Notes: generated by a model from the letters alone, not told the origin. 64,000 nucleotides of DNA from Rhodopirellula europaea 6C (GCF_000338295.1 NZ_ANMO01000122.1:1-64000), one strand, 5' to 3'; shown: positions 9,619 through 18,885, counted from the stretch's first letter. Numbers and translations are program-made.

Positions 9619-11618
9619 ATACCAATCCATCTCCCGCTGATCCGCACAACGAAGGACCTGAGAACCAGGGTTCCGACTCGTTGCGTGATGACGCCATGTT
9701 GGACCTGTTATTGCAGGAAGCATTCGGTGGTCCAACACCTCCCGATCAAACCGGAATCATTCTGCAACGTTTGGCGGATGAAGACGAAGGCTCGCACACC
9801 AAACGCACCGGATCCAAGAACGGATCCGTCAGTGCGACTTCGCAACCATCGAAGTACACCTCCAAGCTATCAATCGTCACGCTCCTGATCGGAACCGCCG
9901 CCGCGTTGTTGCTGAGTGTGGGAATCGCCGTTGGGTTGAAGTATCGATCCGATTTGGCGTTGCAAGCTCAGGCAGAAGAAGCTGCCCAAAACGCTCCCAC
10001 GGTTCCGGGACCAGCTCCACTCGTCGAGAATGAGGGCAACGGCACCTCGCCACAACCCAAATCGGCTCCTCGAGAACGTCGTCAACCAATTGAATTGGCC
10101 GGCAATCCGTCGAGCAACAACGCCGACGATCCTGGTTCCCTGACAGATGCCTCGCCGGAATCGCTGGATCAACCAACGATCCAACACGATCGCAATTCAG
10201 GTTCGCCTCCGCCGATCACCTTGGTTTCCAAAACGGTTGATACGCGTTGGCAATCGCACTGGAAGCGGCTCGGGATCAGCCCGACTCCATCGCGAGACAA
10301 CGAATCGATCCGACAAGAGCTTGCCGATCGTTTGGGAATCGAAGTTCCTGCCGATGCAATCGGCGACGCCGCAGCCATTCGAGTTGCCATCCAAAAGCCT
10401 TCCAACAGACAAGCGATCTCCAACCGTCTGCTGGCCTCGTTCCTTGGAAAGAACTCACAGAACGAAAACGCTACCAAGTCACTCAGCGAAGTGCTGAAGT
10501 CAGGAACAGGCGCGGACCGATTGATCGCATCGTGGATGCGTCCTTCGCAAACGACGCCAAAGGCTGGCGATCAAGCCTCCGACTCCAAGACATCCGCTGC
10601 GACGCCTTGGATTCGCATGCTGCAACCGGCGGACTTGCACGAAGTCACGGTCAAGACAGCCGCTTTGACGAATCACCAAGACTTGCGTTGCCAACGTTGC
10701 CACGATGTTCCCAACGCGGGCGATGAGGTTCCGACTCAAGCCGATTACTGGTCCGTCGCTGCTGGATTGGCACCGTTGTTGAATCCTTCGCGTGCCGGGA
10801 AAGATTTGTTTTACGACACGTTGGATGGTCGCCGTCAATTGGCCAGTCCTCCTACCGAAGAACAATCGAAGGCCTGGTCCAAAGATTTAGTCGGTTCGCG
10901 TGAGCTAGCGAAGGGCATCGTGTCCACGTTGTTCACGATGGTCCATGATTCCCCGTCCACGACCAGCCCGTTTGATCTGTCCGTTGCGTCGGCAGCCTCT
11001 GTGCCGCCCGAGACGCTGCGTCCTTTGGTCGATGATTTGATTGCCAGTGATTTCGACGTCCTGCGTTGCCTTTCGATCCTGCTGTCCGATGCCGTGATGA
11101 CTCGCTCGGTACCCGAGGCGATGTCGCCACAGGGCATTGTGGTCGCGGACGATGAGCAGTGGTCCAACGCCGTTTCCGCTGTCCACGCGATGGCGGCTCG
11201 ATCGCCGTTTCGTCGGCCTGAATCCGTCCAACGTCGATTGCAGGTCGCTCAACTGGACGCCAAACCGAATTGGCCCGCCGGCAGCGGTCGCGATGCACTG
11301 CTGGCTCAGCCACTCGGCAGTGAAATGACCACCGACGGATCCGCATCCGGATCGGGCGACCGCCGTCCTGACAAGAACCGAGATCGCAAAACCGTGGTCG
11401 CTTCGACTGGTTACCCAATGCGATCGTCAATGATCGTTCCGGCCTGGATTTCCCGGTTGCCGGACTTTGACAGCCGATTGGACCACGTCGCCCATTTGGC
11501 GGGTCAATTGAAACTCAACACCGCCCAGCGTGAATTGGCACACCAAGCTCTCGCGTCTGGCGACGATGAGGCGTTGATCTTCGAACGTTTATGGTGGATC
11601 ATCCGGCCCAACAGTTGA
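9615..11618 (+). CDS. Membrane protein with CxxCH motif, coupled to the ECF sigma gene
   Basis: The family is not recognised. The 667-residue product has a cytoplasmic N-terminus of about 75 residues with no zinc-ligand pattern, one transmembrane helix (IVTLLIGTAAALLLSVGIAV), a Pro/Asn/Ser-rich linker, then a large predicted periplasmic part. That part contains LRCQRCHD, a CxxCH haem-attachment-like motif, around residue 356. The ATG at 9615 overlaps the sigma factor's TGA by 4 bp, which argues for translational coupling. By position it could be an anti-sigma factor sensing something outside the cell, and the CxxCH could bind haem or act as a thiol redox pair. Both ideas are inference. The in-frame extension to 9576 is unlikely. 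Confidence 0.8.
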   Translation: MNTNPSPADPHNEGPENQGSDSLRDDAMLDLLLQEAFGGPTPPDQTGIILQRLADEDEGSHTKRTGSKNGSVSATSQPSKYTSKLSIVTLLIGTAAALLLSVGIAVGLKYRSDLALQAQAEEAAQNAPTVPGPAPLVENEGNGTSPQPKSAPRERRQPIELAGNPSSNNADDPGSLTDASPESLDQPTIQHDRNSGSPPPITLVSKTVDTRWQSHWKRLGISPTPSRDNESIRQELADRLGIEVPADAIGDAAAIRVAIQKPSNRQAISNRLLASFLGKNSQNENATKSLSEVLKSGTGADRLIASWMRPSQTTPKAGDQASDSKTSAATPWIRMLQPADLHEVTVKTAALTNHQDLRCQRCHDVPNAGDEVPTQADYWSVAAGLAPLLNPSRAGKDLFYDTLDGRRQLASPPTEEQSKAWSKDLVGSRELAKGIVSTLFTMVHDSPSTTSPFDLSVASAASVPPETLRPLVDDLIASDFDVLRCLSILLSDAVMTRSVPEAMSPQGIVVADDEQWSNAVSAVHAMAARSPFRRPESVQRRLQVAQLDAKPNWPAGSGRDALLAQPLGSEMTTDGSASGSGDRRPDKNRDRKTVVASTGYPMRSSMIVPAWISRLPDFDSRLDHVAHLAGQLKLNTAQRELAHQALASGDDEALIFERLWWIIRPNS

Positions 11619-11635
11619 TTGTTTGTGGCCCGTGA

Positions 11636-13444
11636 ATGGATCCGAATGTTTTGAAGACTCCCCCTGCGTTCGGACAAATCCACGTTTCAGATTGCGTTGA
11701 GGGCATGGCTGAATTGCCAGCCGGCTGCATCGATTTGGTGTTTGCGGACCCGCCTTTTAACATCGGATACACCTACGACGTCTACGACGACTCGCTGGAA
11801 TCCGATGAATACATCCAGTGGTCCGAGAGCTGGATTCGCGGCGTGCACCGCGTCCTCGCCGATGACGGAGCCTTCTGGTTGGCGATCGGCGACGAGTACG
11901 CCGCCGAGCTGAAGGTGCTCGCACAACAGATCGGCTTCCAATGCCGAAGCTGGGTCATCTGGTACTACACCTTTGGCGTGCACTGCAAATACAAATTCAC
12001 ACGTTCGCACGCTCACCTGTTTCATTTCGTCAAAGACGCAAAGCACTTCAAGTTCAACGCGGACGATCCAGCCGTGCGTGTGCCTTCGGCCCGGCAATTG
12101 GTCTACAACGACCGCCGAGCCAACAGCAAAGGTCGCATGCCCGACGACACCTGGATTCTGCGACCTCAGGACCTGCCCTACGGCTTCACGGCCGACGAAG
12201 ACATCTGGTACTTTCCCCGAGTCGCGGGCACGTTCAAAGAGCGAGCTGGATTCCACGGATGCCAAATGCCCGAACAGTTGCTCGGCCGCATCATCCGAGC
12301 CTGCAGCGACCCCGGCGACAAAGTGCTGGATCCCTTCAGCGGCAGTGCCACCACCGTCGCCGTTGCCAAAAAGCTCGGTCGCGAATTCATCAGCTTTGAG
12401 ATGAGCGAAGAATACGTTTCGCTCGGAACCGAACGGCTCGAACAAATTCGCGTTGGCGATCCGCTGACAGGTGCCGCAGACCCTCTTCGTAGTGCCCCCG
12501 CCACCAACGGCAAGAAGAACGAAACAAAAGCGGAGAAACTCGCTCGCGAAGAGGAACGACAACGCTGGGCAACCCAACAAGTGGGACCTCAGTTGGAATT
12601 CCAGTTTGAAACCCTGCGTTCCATGACCGATGGCGAATTGATCAACGCCTTCCGCGAAATCCATGATGGCCACTCCGTTGATCGAGTGTTGCTCGATCCG
12701 GTCCTCAGCGAGCGCCTGGAATCCGCCTGTCGCCGGATCTCCGAACGCGAGCCCGCTGCGTCCCTACGCCAGCGACTGATCGAACTTCGCGCGTCCGGTT
12801 CACTCACCGCCGAAGGCATTCACACCGAGCGTCCCACGACGATCCCGACGACCACACTGGAACGGTTCAGCTACGCCGCTGAATTGGCGTGGGCGACCCT
12901 GGTGCAACGTTATCCCGAACACAGCTTGGACGATATCTTCACCGATCCCAAGCTGCTATCAGAATTTGATCGAGAAGCAGTGATGCATGCGGCTGACGCC
13001 GATCCATTGACACTTCGTTGGTGTGCGACCCAACTGCGATCATGGGCCAACGTTGCGCGTGAGCATCAACCCGGCGCGGACGAACCTGAGCGATCGTCCC
13101 CAAAGTTCTCAGCAGCCAAGAAGTGGACGACCACATCCGGCCCGAGTTCCAAAACCGGCTCCGCGAAAGGCGGCCTGTACCAGGTGCTCGCCCAGGACGA
13201 TTCCGTGTTGTTCGTGGGCGAAACGTCCGACTTCTCCGTTCGTTTTGGCGACCAGCTCGCCAGCGAATCGGCAGAACGCTTTTGGCGTAACGAGGCCGGT
13301 GGCCAACCCAAAGTCCGCACCGCATTGATCCAGGACGCGACGGGCCCCGAACGACGCCTCGCGATGTGCCAATGGCTGCAAGAAAATCCGGCAACCTCAC
13401 GGAACCTCGTTTCCTTATGGAAGGATCTTTTCGAAATTCAGTGA
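11636..13444 (+). CDS. DNA methyltransferase with C-terminal GIY-YIG-like domain
   Basis: The N-terminal half is a beta-class amino-methyltransferase (N6-adenine or N4-cytosine), judged by motif IV DPPF at 38-41 preceding motif I DPFSGS at 232-237, with the target-recognition region between them. It would methylate a short DNA sequence using S-adenosylmethionine. Residues 300-500 are a charged helical region of no recognised family. Residues 513-600 resemble a GIY-YIG nuclease core: GLY at 513-515, FVGET at 526-530, an SVRF arginine, and a downstream Glu in GPERRLAM. The 602-residue length is about double that of a simple orphan methylase. No restriction endonuclease gene is adjacent. The recognition sequence is not known. 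Confidence 0.88.
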   Translation: MDPNVLKTPPAFGQIHVSDCVEGMAELPAGCIDLVFADPPFNIGYTYDVYDDSLESDEYIQWSESWIRGVHRVLADDGAFWLAIGDEYAAELKVLAQQIGFQCRSWVIWYYTFGVHCKYKFTRSHAHLFHFVKDAKHFKFNADDPAVRVPSARQLVYNDRRANSKGRMPDDTWILRPQDLPYGFTADEDIWYFPRVAGTFKERAGFHGCQMPEQLLGRIIRACSDPGDKVLDPFSGSATTVAVAKKLGREFISFEMSEEYVSLGTERLEQIRVGDPLTGAADPLRSAPATNGKKNETKAEKLAREEERQRWATQQVGPQLEFQFETLRSMTDGELINAFREIHDGHSVDRVLLDPVLSERLESACRRISEREPAASLRQRLIELRASGSLTAEGIHTERPTTIPTTTLERFSYAAELAWATLVQRYPEHSLDDIFTDPKLLSEFDREAVMHAADADPLTLRWCATQLRSWANVAREHQPGADEPERSSPKFSAAKKWTTTSGPSSKTGSAKGGLYQVLAQDDSVLFVGETSDFSVRFGDQLASESAERFWRNEAGGQPKVRTALIQDATGPERRLAMCQWLQENPATSRNLVSLWKDLFEIQ

Positions 13445-14114
13445 CAACGGTCCAGGACGTGAGATTGTTCAGACATTGTCTTGGTTCAGTAGGAACGGGA
13501 ATCTGCGTTTCTGCGAGTTGAACATTGTGATGGCTTCCTGCCGGTGAACTTGCGATCACGCTATGCAACCTCCGCTGGTTGGAATGGCACGCGATTCTTC
13601 GTTACCCGGCTTGTCGATATTGCTGTAGTGTGGCCACTCTCGTCCGACATCCGCAACTTTGACGGGCAAGAGTGCCTCTCCTACACGCGTTAAAACCTCG
13701 TTGACGACTCAATCGACAAGCGGTAACGCTTCGGGTTAAGATTAAATCAACAGGCCGCTAAGCAGGTCGGCAGGAATGACCGGGCATAATCATGTGAGCC
13801 GTTTGGGCGTTAGCCCCGGTTGTACGTGGGAGCAACGACGTTTACCGAAACAGTCCAAATGCCGAAAGGCTCCTGCCGACCTGCTTCAACGCAAGCGTTC
13901 GCAGTGTCTCAAATGCAATCGGCGTAGCGCAGTCGGCTTTGATGGCCCAGCCCACAAATCGACATCAGATTCAGTGGTTCAATCGAAGTAAGAGGTACGC
14001 CGGGCTGGCACCTCTTCCTGTGAAAACGAGAGCGTCAAACCAAGCCTCAGTTCATTGCGGCCCGTTACTTTTGACTTGGAGATCGCACCCCACTTAGGTT
14101 GCTACAACGAACGA
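13445..14114. other. 670-bp gene-free intergenic region
   Basis: I find no supported gene. A 71-codon open frame at 13776-13991 runs through a REP-like repeat and has no protein-like composition. The region separates the methylase from an AT-richer gene and may be a scar of past insertion. Confidence 0.5.
13750..13840. repeat. REP-like intergenic element, copy B
   Basis: This contains AATCAACAGGCCGCTAA and GAGCCGTTTGGGCGTTAGCC, related to copy A at 150-240 (partly in inverted order). The combination TGAGCCG...CGTTAGC is repeated on the opposite strand of copy A. It is consistent with a dispersed repeat family. Confidence 0.45.
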
Positions 14115-14693
14115 ATGAAAAATGTCACAATAGCTTTACTTCTAGCTATCGCTACGATTGCCTCCGCTTTTCTTGTTCGATCGCATCGTGAAAACCTCTT
14201 GTTGAAATCTGAGGCTGCTAAATTAGCGGGAACTGTCGAGTCCTACGAATGCTTGGTTGAAAGTCGAAATGAGAACTTGGCTCATTCCCGGCTCGGCACC
14301 AGCGTGCTTTGTCGATTGGCTTTGTCCGGAACCAACAACGACGTTTTCAATTTTCTAGACATGACACCAGTAGGATCACTGAATTGCAAGGCGATTGATT
14401 TGGCGGAATCGCCAGACATAAAACTGCTCTGGTATAGTCAAAAGCGGGAATATGAAGAGCGCGAACCGATTTCTTTTAGGGAATCCCAAGCTCTCTTAGA
14501 AGAAGCCAAATCCGTTTTGTTCATTGTTGATATCAAATCGTTTTCTATCGTTGACCACGTGACGATCAAAAATTTCAGTGGGGCATCAATACAAGGCCCC
14601 CCTCCCCATCAATATCGAGTTAGCTGCAATCTACCGAATGGAACGCCGGTAGAATACAAAGTGTTACCGACCGGTTTTGAACGAATTCAGTAG
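14115..14693 (+). CDS. Hypothetical protein, N-terminal signal or anchor, AT-richer codons
   Basis: No family is recognised. The 192-residue product starts with a hydrophobic segment (NVTIALLLAIATIASAFLV) that is either an uncleaved anchor or a signal peptide, then a short coiled-coil-like stretch and a globular region ending YRVSCNLPNGTPVEYKVL. Codon use differs from the neighbours: many ATA, TTA, TCT, AAA and AAT codons, and the DNA is visibly less GC-rich. Together with the repeat-bearing gap upstream this suggests recent transfer. The ATG at 14115 is chosen because it begins the hydrophobic segment. It converges with the prenyltransferase gene. Confidence 0.65.
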   Translation: MKNVTIALLLAIATIASAFLVRSHRENLLLKSEAAKLAGTVESYECLVESRNENLAHSRLGTSVLCRLALSGTNNDVFNFLDMTPVGSLNCKAIDLAESPDIKLLWYSQKREYEEREPISFRESQALLEEAKSVLFIVDIKSFSIVDHVTIKNFSGASIQGPPPHQYRVSCNLPNGTPVEYKVLPTGFERIQ

Positions 14694-14923
14694 TTGCCCG
14701 GGAGTCGTCGGGATTCGTGAGAATTGCTTTGGAGCCTTGTTGACGTACACCGGCTTCAGGTGCCAATCTAAAATGGCTTCGAGTTCACAACCTGCAAGAC
14801 GACATGCGATTCTGCCTGCATTGCACGGACAATCCAACGATGTTTTGCGGTGCAGTGGTTTTGATCGGGTGATTGCAGTCAAAACGGGAACAGGTAATTG
14901 GCCCTCAAGGTGCCAGGCGCCCA

Positions 14924-15991
14924 TCAGGTCACTCGGAAGCGGCGGGCGAGCCACATCGATGGGATCATCAATGCGAAGACGCAGAGCGATGGGATGGCTC
15001 CGGCACCGAGCATCGTGATCGCGGCCATCAGTGGAATGATGGCCATGATCGCGGACTTGATCGTCAACTGAATGCGTTTGGGCGACGGTGATTGCCACGC
15101 CGTCCAACCTCTCGCAAGCGTCGGGACAACCATGAGTGCGATCGTCGCCGGAAAAATGACAGCCGGGTCAATTTGCCAACCTCGCGTCCAATCGACTGGC
15201 ACGTCGGCGCCAGAGAAGACACCTGCGACGCGTGGGGCGAGAGCCAGCACGACTCCGCCTAAGGTCATCCCAAACCAACCCAGCGGCAAATGCATGCTGC
15301 GGTCACCAATCGCTTCGCGACGCGCGAACGTGGTGACGCCGGTGATGTACAGTCCCATACCGATCGCGAAGGCGAACGTGACGGGTGTGATGTGCATCCA
15401 AACGGGTTCGCCCAGGACGGAAACGCGTCCCTGCCACTGCTCGGCGGGGATGACTGAATGTGCCGCAGTGGAACCCAGCAAGGAGCTCAGAACGCGACAT
15501 CCACCCATCAACACTGACGCGATGCGAGTTCGTTTGAATGGACCGTCATAAGCCACAATGCAAACGCTCAAGAGCATGGCGATCACACCAGAAACCACGC
15601 CGACCAATGACGCGAGAATGATCCCAATGACGAGCAAGGTCCAACCGACCAACCGTGCATCGGCCAGTCGAATTTCGCGGCGTGGGAGCGGTCGTTCACT
15701 GCGGGCACGGCGATCAGCTCGGATGTCAAAAACATCGTTGAGAACCATGCCGCCCCAATACAACGCAACGCCTGATGCAACCACCAAAGCCATTGAAGGC
15801 CAAACCGAACCGGCTGTGGCATCTCCGGATCGCAACCAACCGCTGGCACCAAGCACCAGCAAGAACGAGGCTGACACATCGGCGACGACTGTGAATCCGT
15901 TGGGCAGTCGAACGAGCTTTGCCCAAGAAAACAAGCGTGAGGTCAACGTTGTCTCAGACGGAAGCGATGTGCGTGGGTTGTTGGAGTTCAT
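14924..15991 (-). CDS. UbiA-family prenyltransferase
   Basis: This is an integral membrane prenyltransferase of the UbiA superfamily, which transfers a polyprenyl chain to an aromatic or other acceptor. The first Asp-rich Mg-diphosphate motif is clear: NDVFDIRAD at residues 85-93, followed by the characteristic RPLP segment. The second motif region (AYDGPFKRT) keeps the Tyr and Lys typical of the family. About eight hydrophobic helices fill the 355 residues. Its ATG overlaps the stop of the upstream gene (TAATG at 15989-15993 on the minus strand), so the two are probably translated together. The acceptor is not identifiable; no menaquinone, haem O or tocopherol gene adjoins it. Confidence 0.9.
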   Translation of the reverse strand: MNSNNPRTSLPSETTLTSRLFSWAKLVRLPNGFTVVADVSASFLLVLGASGWLRSGDATAGSVWPSMALVVASGVALYWGGMVLNDVFDIRADRRARSERPLPRREIRLADARLVGWTLLVIGIILASLVGVVSGVIAMLLSVCIVAYDGPFKRTRIASVLMGGCRVLSSLLGSTAAHSVIPAEQWQGRVSVLGEPVWMHITPVTFAFAIGMGLYITGVTTFARREAIGDRSMHLPLGWFGMTLGGVVLALAPRVAGVFSGADVPVDWTRGWQIDPAVIFPATIALMVVPTLARGWTAWQSPSPKRIQLTIKSAIMAIIPLMAAITMLGAGAIPSLCVFALMIPSMWLARRFRVT

Positions 15992-17142
15992 TAGCGACGA
16001 AGCAGTCGACTTTGACGTTCCGTGATCGCGATTCCGTAGCGGGACAGATAGCGATCGGTTTCGTTGGAGAAATCAACGTCAAGGTCTTGGTTTTCAAAAC
16101 GAAAACGCCCGATCGGCGGTGGCGAAATCGGACGCAACGAATACAGCTCAATCAAACTGATCAAAGGACAATTCAGCATTCGCTCGTTGGATGTTCGCGG
16201 CTGGGTGGTGGAACCGTCAACCACACTGGCTTCACTGGCACTGGCTTCACTGGCACTGGCATCACTGGCACTGGCATCACCACCGTTGGCGGCATCGGCG
16301 TTATCAGATGCCTGTCCGTTTTGTTGGGCATTTTGCTGGTCGGTTGCCTGCTGACGCACGGGGTCTCCCCAATACTCGATTCGCAAAGGCAGTCCTTTGC
16401 CAAAATCGGATTCAGGGTCGTTGCTTCGCGCGATCAGCACGACGACCTGGGTGGGACAAAGCTCGGGCCAAGTCGTCGTTCCAAACTCTTGTAGCCGCTG
16501 TGCCCGGACATCGTCACGCAACGTCCCTTTGACAATCCAAACGTCTCGGCCTTCGAGCTGTCCGGACTGCAACGTCAGATCATGCTCACTCGCGATCGTG
16601 TCCATCATTTCTGTCCAGGCACCCACTCGCACGCTGGGTTTCAGCGTCGCGGGTGAACGTGAATTTTGCGAACCGCGTCCAAACAGCGATGCGAGTGAGT
16701 CGTTGACCCACTGGTCCAAGCGTCCAACGTCGACACGGCGTAGAGAGATCTGCTCGCCGATTTGTTCTCGCGTCCAAGCCAGCCGGCCATCGCTGACTTG
16801 TTGCAGCGTGTGTTTGCCGTCGCCGTCCAGCATCGTGACTTGCAAATTGAATTGCCCGCTTCCCTGGCCGGCTTGCTCATACGTCCCGACTCCCAAGATT
16901 TCGCGACCGCTGACCCAAACCCTTTGGCGAACCTTTGCATCAAAAGCGGGGCCCATCGCAATTCGCTGGACCGTCTGAGTGATCAACCGGTCAGCCGGAC
17001 CATTTGTTTTGGGCTGAATCGAATTTGATGCAGATGATTGAATTTCGTCCGACGCGACCTTCGCGAGACCTCCGGAAAGCATGCAAATGGCCACACAAAG
17101 AATCAGTTTTCCCAATGTTTTGCGGGGTGAATTGCGGTTCAT
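15991..17142 (-). CDS. Exported protein of unknown function, coupled to UbiA gene
   Basis: The 383-residue product begins with a signal peptide (LGKLILCVAICMLSGGLAKVAS). A beta-rich middle region (RVWVSGREILGVGTYEQ, then LQVTMLDGDGKHTLQQVSDGRLAWT) looks like the LolA/LppX-type lipoprotein-carrier fold. That is a guess from pattern only. A low-complexity Ser-Ala-Glu/Asp repeat lies near residues 285-305, before a conserved-looking C-terminus. The ATG at 17142 is chosen because it precedes the signal peptide; the frame continues to 17223 without signal-like sequence. Translation is probably coupled to the downstream prenyltransferase, so a role in a lipid or quinone process at the membrane is possible. 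Confidence 0.75.
   Translation of the reverse strand: MNRNSPRKTLGKLILCVAICMLSGGLAKVASDEIQSSASNSIQPKTNGPADRLITQTVQRIAMGPAFDAKVRQRVWVSGREILGVGTYEQAGQGSGQFNLQVTMLDGDGKHTLQQVSDGRLAWTREQIGEQISLRRVDVGRLDQWVNDSLASLFGRGSQNSRSPATLKPSVRVGAWTEMMDTIASEHDLTLQSGQLEGRDVWIVKGTLRDDVRAQRLQEFGTTTWPELCPTQVVVLIARSNDPESDFGKGLPLRIEYWGDPVRQQATDQQNAQQNGQASDNADAANGGDASASDASASEASASEASVVDGSTTQPRTSNERMLNCPLISLIELYSLRPISPPPIGRFRFENQDLDVDFSNETDRYLSRYGIAITERQSRLLRR
16228..16290. repeat. 15-bp tandem repeat inside a coding region
   Basis: The unit TTCACTGGCACTGGC and variants repeat about four times. On the minus strand it encodes a Ser-Ala-Ser-(Glu/Asp)-Ala repeat in the exported protein. The 15-bp period keeps the frame, so copy number can change without frameshift. 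Confidence 0.75.
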
Positions 17143-17529
17143 GGCCCACCAGCGCTGCATCCCGGAACCGCACCGGCCATGCAGGTCCAACCAGTCAAGA
17201 CAGTCATGCGGGTGAATCTTCATGGGGAGGTTATGACGATTTTGCCAAAGAAATGCCCCCTCACGTGCCGATGAGCTGAGCAGTGACTGATCCTGACCGA
17301 ACAGTCGCGGGGAAGGATGGCCGATCCTAGGTCGTTTTCCCGCTTCGCGTCCAGCCAGATCTGGTCACAACTGAACACCACTGACTTTCCATTTTGATTT
17401 GATTCAACGATTGAATCACAACCAGTTCTTGTTCCACGCCGCGTGAAACGCGAACGAGTCGATTGTCGACTTGTCCGATTCATCGCGAGTGTTGGGGGAA
17501 GAACCCAGCGACCCAAGACGGGGGAAAAG

Positions 17530-18885
17530 ATGAAACGAATCGTCACTCATTTGGCGCTTGCGGCGGCCACGGCGATCCTCGCCACCGGATGTGTGCCGGT
17601 TCGCCACAACCTGCCTCCGGAACAGCGGATGATGCAACCTGGCCCAGGCGTCGGAGGCCCCGGCCCCGGTGTGTTGGGACCACAGGCCTACGGCATGATG
17701 GGAGCCAACGCTCCTGCTGCTGCAGCAGACACAGAAGGCATGATCACTGAGGGAGCCATCGACGGCGTCCTCGGCGAAGTGCCTTCGAGCATCGTCAAGG
17801 CAGGACAGAACAACCCCGAAATTCAGCAAGTCGGTTTCCGTCAACTCGCCGGTGGCGATTGCGGATGCGGCGGCAGCTGCGGTGGCGGCGGATGTCTCAG
17901 TGGCGGATCCAACATTCCTCCTGGCGGCGGCGTGGCAATGATGCCACCACCCGGCATGATGCCTGGGATGGTTTCGACTGCTCAGGTCACGTTCGGCAAT
18001 CCAGATGGCATGCAAGTTCGCTATGACCAATCCGGTGCCGGCATGTTCGACAGCGAACCCATGGTGGTTCCCGCTCGTCAGAACTTCCCACAAGGCGGTC
18101 TGTATCGCTTGAAGTTGACCAACATTCCTAGCCGTCCCGGTGTGGAACTGTACCCAACCGTTGAATTGGCCTACGCCAACCCACGGACCGGTGCTTACTT
18201 GGCTCACAACTCGGTGCCGATCCAGTTCACCGAAGAAGACTTCGACCAAGTCTTGACCGGTAACTTCGTCACCAAAGTCATCTACCTACCAGATCCCGAG
18301 TTCCAAGGTCCTGCCTTGGCCGGTATCGACACACTCGTCAGCACTCGCCTCGATCCAGGCATCGACCCAATCGTCGAAGCTGACCGTCGCGGTAGCATCT
18401 TGGCCATCATCCGCTTGGGTGACAAAGACATCGAGATGGCTGGCGGCAACGGCGGAATGGCAATGGGCGGCATGATGGGTCCTCCTATCGCTGGCCTGCC
18501 TGCTCCTTTCGCTCCAGCGATGACCGATGGATGCGGTGGACCAAGTGCTGGCAAGTCTGGCACACCGATGGGATTGCCCGGCATGATCGCTGGTGTCAAC
18601 GCTCCTCAGTACGGAATGCCACACACCGGCACGCCGATCGGATTGCCTGGACCACCTCACATTCCATTGGGTGCTCCAGCCGGTTTGCAGAAGCATGTGA
18701 TTCGCAACCACACTCACATGAACATGCCACGACCTGTTGAGAAGATGAAAATCGATGTTCGCCAACAACCTGGCATGAGCTACCCCAACCCGGTCAGCCG
18801 TGTTCGGATCACCGAGCAGAACATCAACCCAGGCATTCCAAATGGCCGACCTCACTACGACAAGGCCAGCCAAGGCGTCTACTAA
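17530..18885 (+). CDS. Lipoprotein, Gly/Met/Pro-rich, paralogous domain 1
   Basis: The 451-residue product has a lipoprotein signal (LAAATAILATGC, lipid-attachment Cys at 21), then a Gly/Pro/Met-rich stretch. Next comes a QVGFR motif followed by a CGCGGSCGGGGC cluster. The core domain, about residues 175-300, runs from GGLYRLKLTNI through GVELYPTVEL and FTEEDFDQVLTG to VTKVIYLPDP. It is clearly related to the protein at 19147. The C-terminal third is low in complexity (GMPHTGTPIGLPGPPH). No function is known. A cell-envelope structural or anchoring role is an inference from the lipid anchor and repeats. The ATG at 17530 begins the lipoprotein signal. Confidence 0.8.
   Translation: MKRIVTHLALAAATAILATGCVPVRHNLPPEQRMMQPGPGVGGPGPGVLGPQAYGMMGANAPAAAADTEGMITEGAIDGVLGEVPSSIVKAGQNNPEIQQVGFRQLAGGDCGCGGSCGGGGCLSGGSNIPPGGGVAMMPPPGMMPGMVSTAQVTFGNPDGMQVRYDQSGAGMFDSEPMVVPARQNFPQGGLYRLKLTNIPSRPGVELYPTVELAYANPRTGAYLAHNSVPIQFTEEDFDQVLTGNFVTKVIYLPDPEFQGPALAGIDTLVSTRLDPGIDPIVEADRRGSILAIIRLGDKDIEMAGGNGGMAMGGMMGPPIAGLPAPFAPAMTDGCGGPSAGKSGTPMGLPGMIAGVNAPQYGMPHTGTPIGLPGPPHIPLGAPAGLQKHVIRNHTHMNMPRPVEKMKIDVRQQPGMSYPNPVSRVRITEQNINPGIPNGRPHYDKASQGVY

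Noticed and set aside
13776-13991. 71-codon open frame in the intergenic region
   Set aside because: It lies across a REP-like repeat and has no signal, domain or codon bias.
14664-15107. 147-codon open frame at the prenyltransferase 3' end
   Set aside because: It overlaps the UbiA gene in another frame and lacks a recognisable start or motif.
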